Assembly (NCBI GenBank): GCA_035552195.1
Contig: DASZLU010000065.1
Span: forward strand, 72,583-136,582
Length of the DNA stretch: 64,000 nucleotides
Origin: CAIKMD01 sp035552195
GTDB taxonomy: Bacteria > Pseudomonadota > Alphaproteobacteria > ATCC43930 > CGMCC-115725
Direction: 5' to 3'
Made by a program: the position numbers and the translations under genes. Of the stretch, positions 53,450-62,430 are shown piece by piece; the first letter of the stretch is position 1; each line of letters opens with the position of its first letter. The notes under the pieces were generated by a model that saw nothing but the letters and a program-made list of their open reading frames with translations, made no database searches and was not told the origin of the DNA.

Positions 53450-54397
53450 TTGAGCACAGCCATGTTCGGTCGGCGTAACGTCGTCAAAATGATCGCCGGC
53501 GCCGGTGTGGTCGGCATCTCGGGCGCGGGCGCGCTCTGGCCCGGCGTGGCCGAGGCGGCGGCGCCCGCCTACGATCCCGCCGGCAAATTCGACGTCGACA
53601 TCCGGGAAATTCCGTTCCGGCGCAACAGCGCCGGCCGCATGCTGATGGCGCGGCTCTATCAGCCGCGCGGCAAAGGCCCCTTCCCGGCCGTCATCGATCT
53701 GCATGGCGGCGCGTGGAACAACAAGGACCGCACCGCCGAACAGCCGATGGATCACGCGCTGGCGGCGAGCGGGCTGCTCATCGTCGCGATCGACATGACG
53801 CTCGCGCCCGAGGCGCCCTATCCCGCCTGCGTGCAGGATGCGAATTACGCGGTGCGCTGGGTGAAGGCGAATGCCGCGCATTGGAACGGCAATGCCGCGC
53901 GGCTCGGCGTCTATGGCTCGTCGAGCGGCGGCCACGTCGCCGAGCTTTTGGCGATGCGCCCGCACGATCCGCGCTACAACGCGATCCCGCTTGCCGGCGA
54001 CGCCCGCATTGCCTGGATCGCGACGCGCTCGCCGATCAGCGACACCGTCGCGCGCTATGAAAACGCCGAGCAGCACCACCGCGACGGCATGATCAAGGCC
54101 AACAAGATCTTCTTCAACCCGTGGGAGACGATCCACGAAAGCAACCCGCGCGAGATCCTGACGCGCAAAGAGAAGATCACGCGCGTGCCGTTCCTCATCA
54201 TGCAAGGCGCGCTCGACGACAACATGCCGCCACCGGCGCAGGAGAACTTCGCGAAGCTCTACCAGGAAGCCGGCGGAAAATGCGAATTCCACCTGTTCGA
54301 AGGTGCCGAGCACGAATGGGTCGCAAAGGAAGGCCCGAATACGGACAAGGCGCGCGCGACGGTGAAGGCGTATATCGCACAGCAGCTGAAGGCGTGA
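53450..54397 (+). CDS. Tat-exported alpha/beta hydrolase (esterase)
   Basis: About 315 residues. The N-terminus has a twin-arginine pattern (GRRNVVKM followed by a hydrophobic AGAGVVGISGAGALW and AEAA cleavage region), so export is likely. The hydrolase has HGG oxyanion motif (DLHGGAWNN), nucleophile elbow GSSSGG, acid LDDNMPP and histidine GAEHEW, as in hormone-sensitive lipase or BD-FAE-like esterases. A TTG start at 53450 with GGGAGGG upstream is likely; an ATG at 53462 is possible. Confidence 0.85.
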   Translation: MSTAMFGRRNVVKMIAGAGVVGISGAGALWPGVAEAAAPAYDPAGKFDVDIREIPFRRNSAGRMLMARLYQPRGKGPFPAVIDLHGGAWNNKDRTAEQPMDHALAASGLLIVAIDMTLAPEAPYPACVQDANYAVRWVKANAAHWNGNAARLGVYGSSSGGHVAELLAMRPHDPRYNAIPLAGDARIAWIATRSPISDTVARYENAEQHHRDGMIKANKIFFNPWETIHESNPREILTRKEKITRVPFLIMQGALDDNMPPPAQENFAKLYQEAGGKCEFHLFEGAEHEWVAKEGPNTDKARATVKAYIAQQLKA

Positions 54398-54433
54398 ACG
54401 CACGGGATTGCCCAATGCTCAAACTGAAACAGT

Positions 54434-54922
54434 CTACTCGCAGCGATCCAATGCCAAACGCAGTGCGGTACCAACCCTCGGAGCATTGGAGATCCTCGGA
54501 ATAATAACGCGGCTGTCGGGAGGAAGCCTGTGCCAGGAGCCTGGCTTCTCCCGGCGATGAGGCTGGATCACGATGTTGTCTTCGCGTATTCGTGCCATAC
54601 ACCAGTCGACATTCTTGAATGCATCGCGCACACGTTTGGCGCCGTGGCGGTGCGCAAAATCCTTTTGCCAATCGGCGAAACGACGCATCACTCTGTCTGG
54701 CTCGAAGAAGTCATCAGCCGTGACGTGCCGGCTTTTTCCCAATGCTTCTAGGAGAATGCGCCCCAAATCTTCCACGGTCGCATCCAATTGCAGATAGATC
54801 TGATAAGGCTCATCCTCGCGGTAGGTCATGCCGCCAGTTCCAGACAGCGCCTCGATGCAGATGAACTTGTCGGATCTGTAAATTGTTGCCGTCGGTGCGA
54901 ATGGCCTTGGGTTAGATATCAT
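54434..54922 (-). CDS. CDI immunity protein (CdiI-like)
   Basis: 162 residues. The central YEDW-like segment (RRFADWQKDFAHRHGAKRVRDAFKNV), the acidic and His-rich middle (VIQPHRREKPGSWHR) and the end VGTALRLALDRCE match proteins annotated as contact-dependent growth inhibition immunity proteins that pair with CdiA endonuclease toxins, as I recall the family. The ATG at 54922 overlaps the toxin's stop (ATGA), giving coupled translation as expected for a toxin/immunity pair. It should bind and neutralise the toxin of the adjacent gene in the cytoplasm. Base composition is lower in GC than the flanking genes. Confidence 0.78.
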   Translation of the reverse strand: MISNPRPFAPTATIYRSDKFICIEALSGTGGMTYREDEPYQIYLQLDATVEDLGRILLEALGKSRHVTADDFFEPDRVMRRFADWQKDFAHRHGAKRVRDAFKNVDWCMARIREDNIVIQPHRREKPGSWHRLPPDSRVIIPRISNAPRVGTALRLALDRCE

Positions 54923-56344
54923 TCTCGAATCCTCGTGATCACGAGCGAGATACCATGGTCTCTTGCGTAACGGGTCGCCAGATTGAGATATAGCCACTGT
55001 GTCGGCGACGTATATTGCGGAACAGCGAGCTGAATTGTTTTCGATTCGATATCGTCAGGATCCAAGTCGGTTTCACGATTGGGGGTATAATCTTCACCGC
55101 GCTTATTTATGTACCCTTTGAGAGTGCTCAAAATTTGCTGCGGGCGTTCGATACGACTCACGGTAAGCGTATTGAGGGTTTTTGTATCTACCGCTTCTCC
55201 AAGATTATCGATGCTGTAGTCGAAGCCCGTTGAGCCTGGTACCAATCTTCGGGCATTAGGCGTCAATTCTCCGTACTTGTTCTCCCATTCCGCGCCCTGC
55301 TCAGGACTGCCTTTGCCCCAGACGATGCCTATCTCTTTGTTATCCATCACTCCACCAAGCCCGATCGCCGGATAGGCTTCATCGGGTACAGGGCGCGGAA
55401 ATTCCAGATTCGGCTTCGCGGTCGCCGGCCGTATATTCTGCGGAGCGCTATCGGTGCCGATGGCCACTCCGCCTGCAACATCAAGCATCGACCCGGGCAA
55501 CTCGCTGGGCCCGACCAGCCCTCCGTTGACCGCGCCTTGGTAGAGGGTCAGCGCGGCAGAGTGAAGGTTCAGCTGCGCCTTCGGGGGGCGTGTACTCGTA
55601 AGCTTGCCAGAAGTTAAGGCGGTCCTGGATAAAGACGTATTCGGCAAGCACCTGTGCCTTATCGTCAGGTGCGAGGTTTTGCCCATTACGCCCAAGCCAG
55701 TCGCCGAATTGAATGACCTGTTTCGCAAATTCGACCGGGCCTAGATCGTCGTATTTGTGCTCGAACTCCTGTTCGAGCGAGTTCGGGTTTTGTGAATCAT
55801 CGGAATCTGCCTCGTCACCCGAAGCGGTGAAGGCAACGGGTTGAACGAAGGCATCTGCATTCGTGCCTATCTGCTTGGGATTGGGAAAGCGTGAGGCTCC
55901 GGGCTCCATTGGTTCGCCCCCTGCCCCGTCGCCACTTTCCGCTATACGCGCGTCCGGCGCGCCTGCACCCTCGTCGGCCCAACGACCGTGCCAGTCCCTT
56001 GGCTCGTCTTCGTCATACTTTGCCAATTTTACGGCTACCTTCGCGAGGCGCTCCGCCGCTTCCGCACTTAGCTCAGGAGTTCCGGTAAGAACTGCCGCAA
56101 TCGCCGCACGCACAAAGTTTCCGCTGTTCAGAGATTCCGCAATGAGTTCGACACTCGATTGCAAGCGAGTTGGATCTTCGCCGAACGCAGCCGCAATCAG
56201 CGCCTCAATCTCAGAGGCTGGCCGCGGCACGAACCCCGCCTTGGTTATGCGAAGTAGCGGTGTACCGGCGAGAGCCAAGCCGCTTTGCGTACAACTGAGA
56301 CCCAACCCGCCTGGCTCGTTGGTCAATCGAAAGGTTCGAAACAT
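54919..56344 (-). CDS. Polymorphic toxin with CdiA-CT-type endonuclease domain (frameshifted here)
   Basis: The N-terminal part (56344 down to about 55589) has a module ending in LAKYDEDEPRDWHGRW, a motif I recall from uncharacterised and phage-associated rhizobial proteins. The C-terminal part (to 54919) contains about 125 residues of CDI-type endonuclease toxin: GAEWENKYGE then FDYSIDNLGEAVDTKTLN, SRIERPQQILSTLKGYI and IQLAVPQYTSPTQW, matching the VKTLDT...NPxQ(I/V)YSSLK...LAVP...TQW pattern of CdiA C-terminal (tRNase-type) domains. The halves lie in different frames; a run of six G at 55583-55588 holds one base too many. Removing one gives an uninterrupted 474-residue protein. No signal peptide. 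Confidence 0.72.
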
Positions 56345-56514
56345 CTACCGCGCCTCAGCCTAAACTGTGCGAAGAAAAAATACGCTACCTGCGTACAATG
56401 CGCTTCGGTTGCGATTGGAGTGGCGGGGCGCGCCTGCGGCTACCCAATCGTGCCGTTCAGCTTATCGCCACGTCGCAACGATACGGTCCTCGACCAGTCG
56501 AAATGATGCCCCCC

Positions 56515-56901
56515 TCACACTAGCGACGCCGTCGCTGCGATCTCCACCAGCAAATCCGGCGCGATCAGCTTGCTCACCTCGAGAATCACCGTCGCCGGGC
56601 GCGTCGTCTTGAACATCGCGCCGTGGGCGTGGCCGACGGCTTCCCAGGTGGCGATGTCGGCGAGGTAGATGCGGGTTTCGACGACGTGCTCGGGCCCGGC
56701 GCCGAGTTCTTTCAAGGCCGCGGCGATGCGCTGAAGAATCTCCGCGGCTTGCGCGCCGGCGTCACCGGGGTGGAGAGCTTTGCCGTCGGGGCCGCTGGCG
56801 GTGGTGCCCGAGACGAAGATCAAATCGCCGGCGCGGATGGCGCGGGAATAGCCGATCGCTTCGCCCCAGGACGATGTGACGTCAACCTTCTGCCTCGTCA
56901 T
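56515..56901 (-). CDS. RidA family protein
   Basis: 128 residues of the YjgF/YER057c/UK114 fold. SRAIRAGDLIFVSGTTASGPDG, ILQRIAAALKELGAGPEHVVETRIYLADIATWEAVG and TRPATVILEVSKLIAPDLLVEIAATA are the family blocks. True RidA needs an arginine at the active site in a R-P/(S)RxxV context (TRPATVI here keeps the Arg). Deaminates reactive enamine/imine intermediates. Start 56901 has AAAGGA upstream; located 34 bases behind the ABC-F gene. Confidence 0.9.
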   Translation of the reverse strand: MTRQKVDVTSSWGEAIGYSRAIRAGDLIFVSGTTASGPDGKALHPGDAGAQAAEILQRIAAALKELGAGPEHVVETRIYLADIATWEAVGHAHGAMFKTTRPATVILEVSKLIAPDLLVEIAATASLV

Positions 56902-56935
56902 CGGCCGGGTTTCCTTTTCTCTGTCGTACCGTCGA

Positions 56936-58573
56936 TCAGCCTTGCGCAACGCCGGGGTGAAGGCCCGGCGCCTCGTGGCCCGTGCGCACCACATATTCGG
57001 TGTAGCCGCCGGTGAATTGATGGACGCCTTCCTGCGTCAATTCCAGCACGCGGTTCGAGAGCGCGGCGAGGAAGTGGCGGTCGTGCGAGACGAACAGCAT
57101 AGTGCCCTCGAAATCCTTGAGCGAAGCGACCAGCATCTCTTTCGTCGCCATGTCGAGATGGTTGGTCGGCTCGTCGAGCACCAGAAAATTCGGCGGATCG
57201 AACAGCATCTTGGCCATGACGAGCCGCGCCTTCTCGCCGCCCGACAGCACGCGGCAGGGCTTCTCGACATCGTCGCCCGAGAAGCCGAAGCAGCCGGCGA
57301 GCGAGCGCAGCGCGCCTTGGCCCGCGAGCGGAAAGGATTCGTCGAGCGATTCGAAAACCGTGTCGTCGCCGTCGAGCAGATCCATCGCGTGCTGGGCGAA
57401 ATAGCCCATGCGGACGCTGCTGCCGACCGTGACCTTGCCTTCGTCGGGCGATTCCGCGCCGGCCACCAGCTTCAACAGCGTCGATTTCCCCGCGCCGTTG
57501 GCGCCGAGGACGCACCAGCGCTCTTTGCGCCGCACCGTGAAGTCGAGCCCGGTGTAGATCGGCAGGTTGCCATAGCCCTTGTGCACGTTCTTGAAGCTCG
57601 CCACGTCGTCGCCCGAGCGCGGCGGGCTGCGGAATTCGAACTGCACCGATTGGCGGCGGCGCGGCGGCTCCACCCGCTCGATCTTGTCGAGCTTCTTCAC
57701 GCGGCTTTGCACCTGCGCCGCGTGCGAGGCGCGCGCCTTGAAGCGCTCGATGAAGGCGATCTCTTTCGCCAGCATCGCCTGCTGGCGCTCGAACTGCGCC
57801 TGGCGCTGCGCTTCGCTGAGGGCGCGCTGCTGCTCGTAGAAATCGTAATTGCCGGAATAGGTGGTGAGGGCGCCGCCGTCGATCTCGACGATCTTGTTGA
57901 CGATGCGGTTCATGAACTCGCGGTCGTGCGAGGTCATCAGCAGCGCGCCCTCGTAGGTCTTGAGGAAATCCTCCAGCCAGATGAGGCTTTCGAGGTCGAG
58001 ATGGTTGCTCGGCTCGTCGAGCAGCATGGCGTCGGGCCGCATCAACAGGATGCGGGCGAGCGCCACGCGCATCTTCCAGCCGCCCGAGAGCAGCCCGACA
58101 TCGCCGTCCATCCGCTCTTGGCTGAAGCTGAGGCCCGCCAGCACCTCGCGCGCCCGGGCTTCCAGCGCATAGCCGTCGAGCTCCTGGAAGCGCGCCTGCA
58201 CCTCGCCATAGCGCTCGACGATTTGCTCCATGTCGTCCGCCTGGTCGGGATCGACCATCGCGGCTTCGAGCTGGGCCATTTCGGTGGCGAGCTCGCTCAC
58301 CGGCCCGACACCGTCCATCACCGCGGCGACCGCGCTCTGGCCCGCCATCTCGCCGACATCCTGGCTGAAATAGCCGATGGTCATGCCGGTATCGATCGCG
58401 ACCTGCCCGTCGTCGGGCTGCTCCTCGCCGGCGATCATGCGGAAGAGCGTCGACTTGCCGGCGCCGTTCGGCCCGACCAGCCCCGCTTTCTCGCCTTTCT
58501 GGAGGCCCATCGATGCGTCGATGAACAGGATCTGATGGCCGTGCTGCTTGCTGATGTTGTCGAGACGAATCAT
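56936..58573 (-). CDS. ABC-F family ATPase (YbiT/Uup-like translation factor)
   Basis: 545 residues, two ABC domains and no membrane segment. First: Walker A GPNGAGKST, signature LLSGGWKMR, Walker B AMLLDEPSNHLD; a charged linker about residues 240-310; second: GANGAGKST, VLSGGEKAR, LVLDEPTNHLD. ABC-F proteins bind the ribosome E site and relieve stalling or give antibiotic protection. Co-directional with RidA, its probable operon partner. Start agrees with the family. Confidence 0.93.
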   Translation of the reverse strand: MIRLDNISKQHGHQILFIDASMGLQKGEKAGLVGPNGAGKSTLFRMIAGEEQPDDGQVAIDTGMTIGYFSQDVGEMAGQSAVAAVMDGVGPVSELATEMAQLEAAMVDPDQADDMEQIVERYGEVQARFQELDGYALEARAREVLAGLSFSQERMDGDVGLLSGGWKMRVALARILLMRPDAMLLDEPSNHLDLESLIWLEDFLKTYEGALLMTSHDREFMNRIVNKIVEIDGGALTTYSGNYDFYEQQRALSEAQRQAQFERQQAMLAKEIAFIERFKARASHAAQVQSRVKKLDKIERVEPPRRRQSVQFEFRSPPRSGDDVASFKNVHKGYGNLPIYTGLDFTVRRKERWCVLGANGAGKSTLLKLVAGAESPDEGKVTVGSSVRMGYFAQHAMDLLDGDDTVFESLDESFPLAGQGALRSLAGCFGFSGDDVEKPCRVLSGGEKARLVMAKMLFDPPNFLVLDEPTNHLDMATKEMLVASLKDFEGTMLFVSHDRHFLAALSNRVLELTQEGVHQFTGGYTEYVVRTGHEAPGLHPGVAQG

Positions 58574-58627
58574 GGGCTCTGGTCGAAATGGAAATCGTGG
58601 GATGCAAGTGCTGTCGTCGGAGCGCTA

Positions 58628-58684
58628 GGCCCCTCCGGGGAGAGGGAGGGGCCCATCGCGTTAGCGACGGGAGGGTGAGGGGGC
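58628..58684. repeat. REP-like GC-rich palindromic element, copy 1
   Basis: A dispersed repeat whose core GAGGGAGGGGCCCATCGCG then TTAGCGACGGGAGGGTGAGGG recurs, inverted, at 62554. CATCGCG and CGCTAGCGATG-like arms are self-complementary. Lies in the gap between the ABC-F and DHFR-like genes, so it is extragenic. Confidence 0.75.
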
Positions 58685-58739
58685 GAATATTAGGGCAGAC
58701 GCCCTGTCGGTGGAGGACCGCATATCGTCGCGGGGACGG

Positions 58740-59381
58740 TCAGCGCGCCAGAACGATGTGCGTGGCGTGCTCGGTCGCCTGGTGCTCCGTGACGCGATAG
58801 CCGAGCAATGGCAGGTCGATGCCGGCAAACATCGCCTCGCCCTGCCCCAGCACGACCGGCGACACGGCGAAGTGCAGTTCGTCGATCAGCCCGGCGCGAA
58901 GATATTGGCGCACGGTCGACACGCCGCCGCCGATCTTCACGTCGCGGCTGCCGGCGGCGCGCTTCGCCTGATCCAGCGCCGCCTCGATCCCTTCGGTCAC
59001 GAAGATGAAGGTGGTGCCGCCTTCCATCTCGATCGGCTCGCGCCGGTGATGGGTCAGCACGAAGGTCGGTGCGTGATAGGGCGGGTTATCGCCCCACCAG
59101 CCTTTCCAGCTTTCGTCCGGCCACGGACCGCGGATCGGGCCGAACATGTTGCGGCCGAGGATGAAGGCGCCGAACCCATCCATCGCGCGATGCGCATAAT
59201 CCTGGTCAACGCCATCCGCGCCGCCGCCCTGACCAATCATCGTCCGGAAAAAGCGCGTGCCGAAGAACCACGTATGCAGCTCCCGCCCGCGCTTGCCGAG
59301 CGGGTTCTCGAGGCTTTGTTCCGGCCCGGCGCCGAACCCGTCGAGCGAAACGGAAAATCCGGCGACGCGTATTTTGGTCAT
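58740..59381 (-). CDS. Dihydrofolate reductase family protein (RibD C-terminal-like)
   Basis: 213 residues. MTKIRVAGFSVSLDGFGAGP is the family start and FGAFILGRNMFGPIRGPW the substrate-site segment, followed by PTFVLTHH and VKIGGGVSTVRQYLRAGLIDELHFAVSPVVLGQG, the NADPH-binding end. An NADPH-dependent reductase of unknown substrate rather than true DHFR, which needs different active-site residues. Stand-alone, next to a REP-like element. Confidence 0.9.
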   Translation of the reverse strand: MTKIRVAGFSVSLDGFGAGPEQSLENPLGKRGRELHTWFFGTRFFRTMIGQGGGADGVDQDYAHRAMDGFGAFILGRNMFGPIRGPWPDESWKGWWGDNPPYHAPTFVLTHHRREPIEMEGGTTFIFVTEGIEAALDQAKRAAGSRDVKIGGGVSTVRQYLRAGLIDELHFAVSPVVLGQGEAMFAGIDLPLLGYRVTEHQATEHATHIVLAR

Positions 59382-59457
59382 GAGGGGTCTCCAGACTTGA
59401 GAAAGCCGAGCGCGGTTTCGGCCAAGTCGGGCGCATCCGACATCGGCCGGCGATTTT

Positions 59458-60057
59458 TTACATCTTGCTGAGCGGGATCGGCGGCGGCGGTGTCGTCGAG
59501 CCGTGGCCCAGCGAGCGCTCGATCAGCACCGTGTCGGACCAACGTCCGTTGCGATAAGCGGCGCCGGTCAGCGAGCCGGCCCTGGTGAAGCCAAGCTTCT
59601 CATGCAACGCCAGCGAGGCCGTGTTGTCGGCATCGATATAGCCGATCATGCGGCGAAAGCCGGAAGCGGCGCAGGCATCGATCAGCGCCTGCAACAGCGC
59701 CGCGCCGACGCCGAGACGGCGCTGGTCGTGGCGTATGTAGATCGAGTGCTTGACGCTGAAGCGATACGCGGGGCGCTTGCGGAACGGCACGACATAGGCA
59801 TAGCCAAGCACCTCGCCGTGCTCGACGGCGACCAAATGCGGATAGCGTCGATCCTGCAGATTCTTGCGCCGGTCGCGAAGATCATTCGGCTCGGGCACGC
59901 CGCTGTCTTCGACGCCCTCTTCGATACCCTGCCGGATATGGCGCCGATAGATCGCCAGCATGGCTTCGACATCGGCATCGATCGACGATCGAATGCGGAG
60001 CGATTTCGGCTTCTCCGCGCCCGTTTCTTCCGCCTCCATCTTCTCCCTAAACGTCAT
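59458..60057 (-). CDS. GNAT family N-acetyltransferase (phosphinothricin acetyltransferase-like)
   Basis: 199 residues. The acetyl-CoA motif is SIYIRHDQRRLGVGAALLQALIDACAASGFRRMIGYID with LHEKLGFTRAGSLTGAAYRNGRWSDTVLIERSLG typical of the PAT subgroup. A short Pro-rich tail ends it. Located 18 bases behind the Orn/Lys/Arg decarboxylase gene on the same strand, so it may acetylate an amine made by that enzyme; this is inference. Confidence 0.87.
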   Translation of the reverse strand: MTFREKMEAEETGAEKPKSLRIRSSIDADVEAMLAIYRRHIRQGIEEGVEDSGVPEPNDLRDRRKNLQDRRYPHLVAVEHGEVLGYAYVVPFRKRPAYRFSVKHSIYIRHDQRRLGVGAALLQALIDACAASGFRRMIGYIDADNTASLALHEKLGFTRAGSLTGAAYRNGRWSDTVLIERSLGHGSTTPPPPIPLSKM

Positions 60058-60075
60058 CCTGCCCTTCGCACCAAA

Positions 60076-62430
60076 CTACTCCGACACGACATAGGTAAAG
60101 AGGCGGACGCGGCCCGACGTATCGACTTTCCGGTAGACGCCCTGGATCTCCACCTCGAAACCCGGAAACGTGTTGAATGCTGCCTCGAACATCTTCAGAT
60201 AGTCAATCATCGGCCGCGCCCGATCGGTGAGGCGCTCGCCCGGGACGATCGTCGCAATTCCCGGCGGATAGACCACGAAAGGCGTCGTGGCAATGCGGCC
60301 GAGAATGGAATCGATCGGCAGAAAATCGACATCGTTGCGCGTGAGCGCGCGGGCCGCCTCCGCCGGCGACAGAGCGATTTCGGGCAGATGGTCGGCCGCG
60401 AATTGCTTCGCCTGGAGCACGCTGACATTGGCATCGCGGAAAAAACGATGCATCGACGCACAAAGATCGCGCAGGCGTACTTTGGCATAGTGTCCCGGGC
60501 GACGGCGGAAGAATTCGGGGATCACTTCCTCGAGCAGCTTGTTGTCGTCATGCGCCTTTTTGAAGGCGACGAGCCCGCTGATCAGCGTACCGGCCTTGCT
60601 GGCCTCGACGCCGGGCGTCAGGAGGAAGAGCAGCGAATTGAGATCGTTCTTCTCCGGAACGATCCGGTTCTCGCGCAGATATTGCGCGACGACCGGCGCC
60701 GGGATGCCATGCTCGGCGTAGCTGCCGTCGCGATTGAATCCCGGCGTCAGCAAGGTCAGCTTGTTGGGATCGGACATGCAAAAGCCGGGCGCGGTTTTAC
60801 CGAAGCCGTGCCAAGCGGTGTCCGGATCGAGGCGCCAAAACGACGGGTCGGTCGCGAGCAGATCGGTGCTGATCGTGTCCCAGGCCACATCATGCTTGCC
60901 GCCGGCGCGCGCGACGTCCGGAATTTGCACGCGGTCCGGGACGAACGGATCGAAGAACCAACGGCGCTCGGGACGGGACTCTTTTTCCTCGAACTCGCGG
61001 CCGAGCGCACGGATCTTCTTGCGCAGCTCGATGCCGAGCCGGATCGTATCGTCCCACAGCACTTCGCCCGAGCGGCCCTTCATCATCTGCGCCCCGACAT
61101 CGAGCGAGGCGAACAGCGGATAAAAAGGCGAGGTCGACGCGTATTGCATAAAGCTTTCGTTGAAGCGCCGATGCTCGACCCGCCGCCTCTGGCCTTTGAT
61201 ATGACGATCCTTCATGTGGATCTGCGATGCCTGCGAAAAGCTCGCGAGCTGCTTGTGGGTCGACTGGGTGGCGATGATGCCCGGCGCATCGGGCCCGAGC
61301 TCGGTGAGCCCCATCGCGAACCGCCCCTTGTAGAGCGGGTGGAACTTCATGAAGCCCGCCCACGCCTCGTCGAACAAAATGTAATCGCAGAGATGCCCGA
61401 TGCGGCGGAGGATCATCTCGGCGCTGTAGATCGTGCCGTCATAGGTGCATTGCTCGACCACCGCGACGCGGAACGGACGCGGCTTGCGCCAAGCCTCGGG
61501 ATCTTTGACCAGCGGATGCGTGCGGATGCGCTCGCGCAGCGCTTCCTCGTCGAGCGCGTTCCAATCCATCGGCCCGATCAGTCCCCAGGCGTTTCGCAGC
61601 GTCGGGACATAGACCGGGATGCCGCCGCTGATCATCAATGCGCCATGATGAGCGGCTTTGTGATTGTTGCGATCGAACAGCACGAGATCGCCCTCGGCGA
61701 CGAGCGCCGCCAACGCAACCTTGTTCGATGTCGAGGTGCCGTTGAGGACGAAATAGGTTTTTTCCGCCCCGAAGATTTTGGCGGCTTCTTTCTGGGCTTG
61801 CAGCGCCGGGCCTTCATGCGTCAGCAGATCGCCGAGATCGAGGACCGAATTGTCCAGGTCGTCGCGGAAGACCGCTTCGCCGAGATGCTCCATGAAAACC
61901 CGGCCGATCGGGCTGCGGCTGTAGAACACGCCGCCGTTATGGCCGGGGCAGGTCCAAAGCTGATTGCCCTCCTCGGCATAGTCGACGAGCGCGCCGAAGA
62001 ACGGCGTCTTCAGCGTGTCGGCATATTGCTTGAGGCGGCTGACGAGGTTTTTGGCGATGAAGGCCGGCGTCTCTTCCGAAAGGAACACGTAGCCGTCGAT
62101 GAAGTCGAGGACCTCGACCGGCAAGTCTTCGAACCGCTTGTGGCGGATGAGCAGGATGATCGGGAAATCGAGACCGCGCCGGCGCATCAAGTTGATCAGC
62201 GCCGACGTCCGGCCTTCCAGCCCCTTCTTTCCCCAATCGACCACCATGCAGCCGATCGCGGCGTCGGTCTGGACGGCGATCTCGGCATCCTCAAGCTTGC
62301 GCGCCCGCACGACCTCGAAGCCAGAGCGCTCGATCTCATCGATGATGTGATTGAAACGCACACCTTCAAGGTCATCCACGTCGAACGTGGGTGTCGCGAA
62401 CAGAAACGTGAAACGTTTGGAATATTCCAT
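60076..62430 (-). CDS. Orn/Lys/Arg decarboxylase, PLP-dependent (fold type I)
   Basis: 784 residues. An N-terminal receiver-like wing domain (about 1-130), then the PLP domain with CPGHNGG, STSNKVALAAL, DEAWAGF and the PLP-lysine motif ATQSTHKQLASFSQASQIH, and the C-terminal domain ending FTYVVSE. Length matches inducible or biosynthetic bacterial decarboxylases acting on arginine, lysine or ornithine; which one cannot be read off. Start 62430 is preferred to 62529. Upstream sequence contains a REP-like element. Leads the unit with the GNAT gene. Confidence 0.92.
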   Translation of the reverse strand: MEYSKRFTFLFATPTFDVDDLEGVRFNHIIDEIERSGFEVVRARKLEDAEIAVQTDAAIGCMVVDWGKKGLEGRTSALINLMRRRGLDFPIILLIRHKRFEDLPVEVLDFIDGYVFLSEETPAFIAKNLVSRLKQYADTLKTPFFGALVDYAEEGNQLWTCPGHNGGVFYSRSPIGRVFMEHLGEAVFRDDLDNSVLDLGDLLTHEGPALQAQKEAAKIFGAEKTYFVLNGTSTSNKVALAALVAEGDLVLFDRNNHKAAHHGALMISGGIPVYVPTLRNAWGLIGPMDWNALDEEALRERIRTHPLVKDPEAWRKPRPFRVAVVEQCTYDGTIYSAEMILRRIGHLCDYILFDEAWAGFMKFHPLYKGRFAMGLTELGPDAPGIIATQSTHKQLASFSQASQIHMKDRHIKGQRRRVEHRRFNESFMQYASTSPFYPLFASLDVGAQMMKGRSGEVLWDDTIRLGIELRKKIRALGREFEEKESRPERRWFFDPFVPDRVQIPDVARAGGKHDVAWDTISTDLLATDPSFWRLDPDTAWHGFGKTAPGFCMSDPNKLTLLTPGFNRDGSYAEHGIPAPVVAQYLRENRIVPEKNDLNSLLFLLTPGVEASKAGTLISGLVAFKKAHDDNKLLEEVIPEFFRRRPGHYAKVRLRDLCASMHRFFRDANVSVLQAKQFAADHLPEIALSPAEAARALTRNDVDFLPIDSILGRIATTPFVVYPPGIATIVPGERLTDRARPMIDYLKMFEAAFNTFPGFEVEIQGVYRKVDTSGRVRLFTYVVSE

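Noticed and set aside
54434..56344. Prophage remnant
   Set aside because: No integrase, capsid, portal or tail genes and no attachment repeats; only the DWHGRW motif recalls phage-associated proteins.
56876..58678. Plus-strand open frame of about 600 codons
   Set aside because: Antisense to the ABC-F gene; low-complexity translation without family features.
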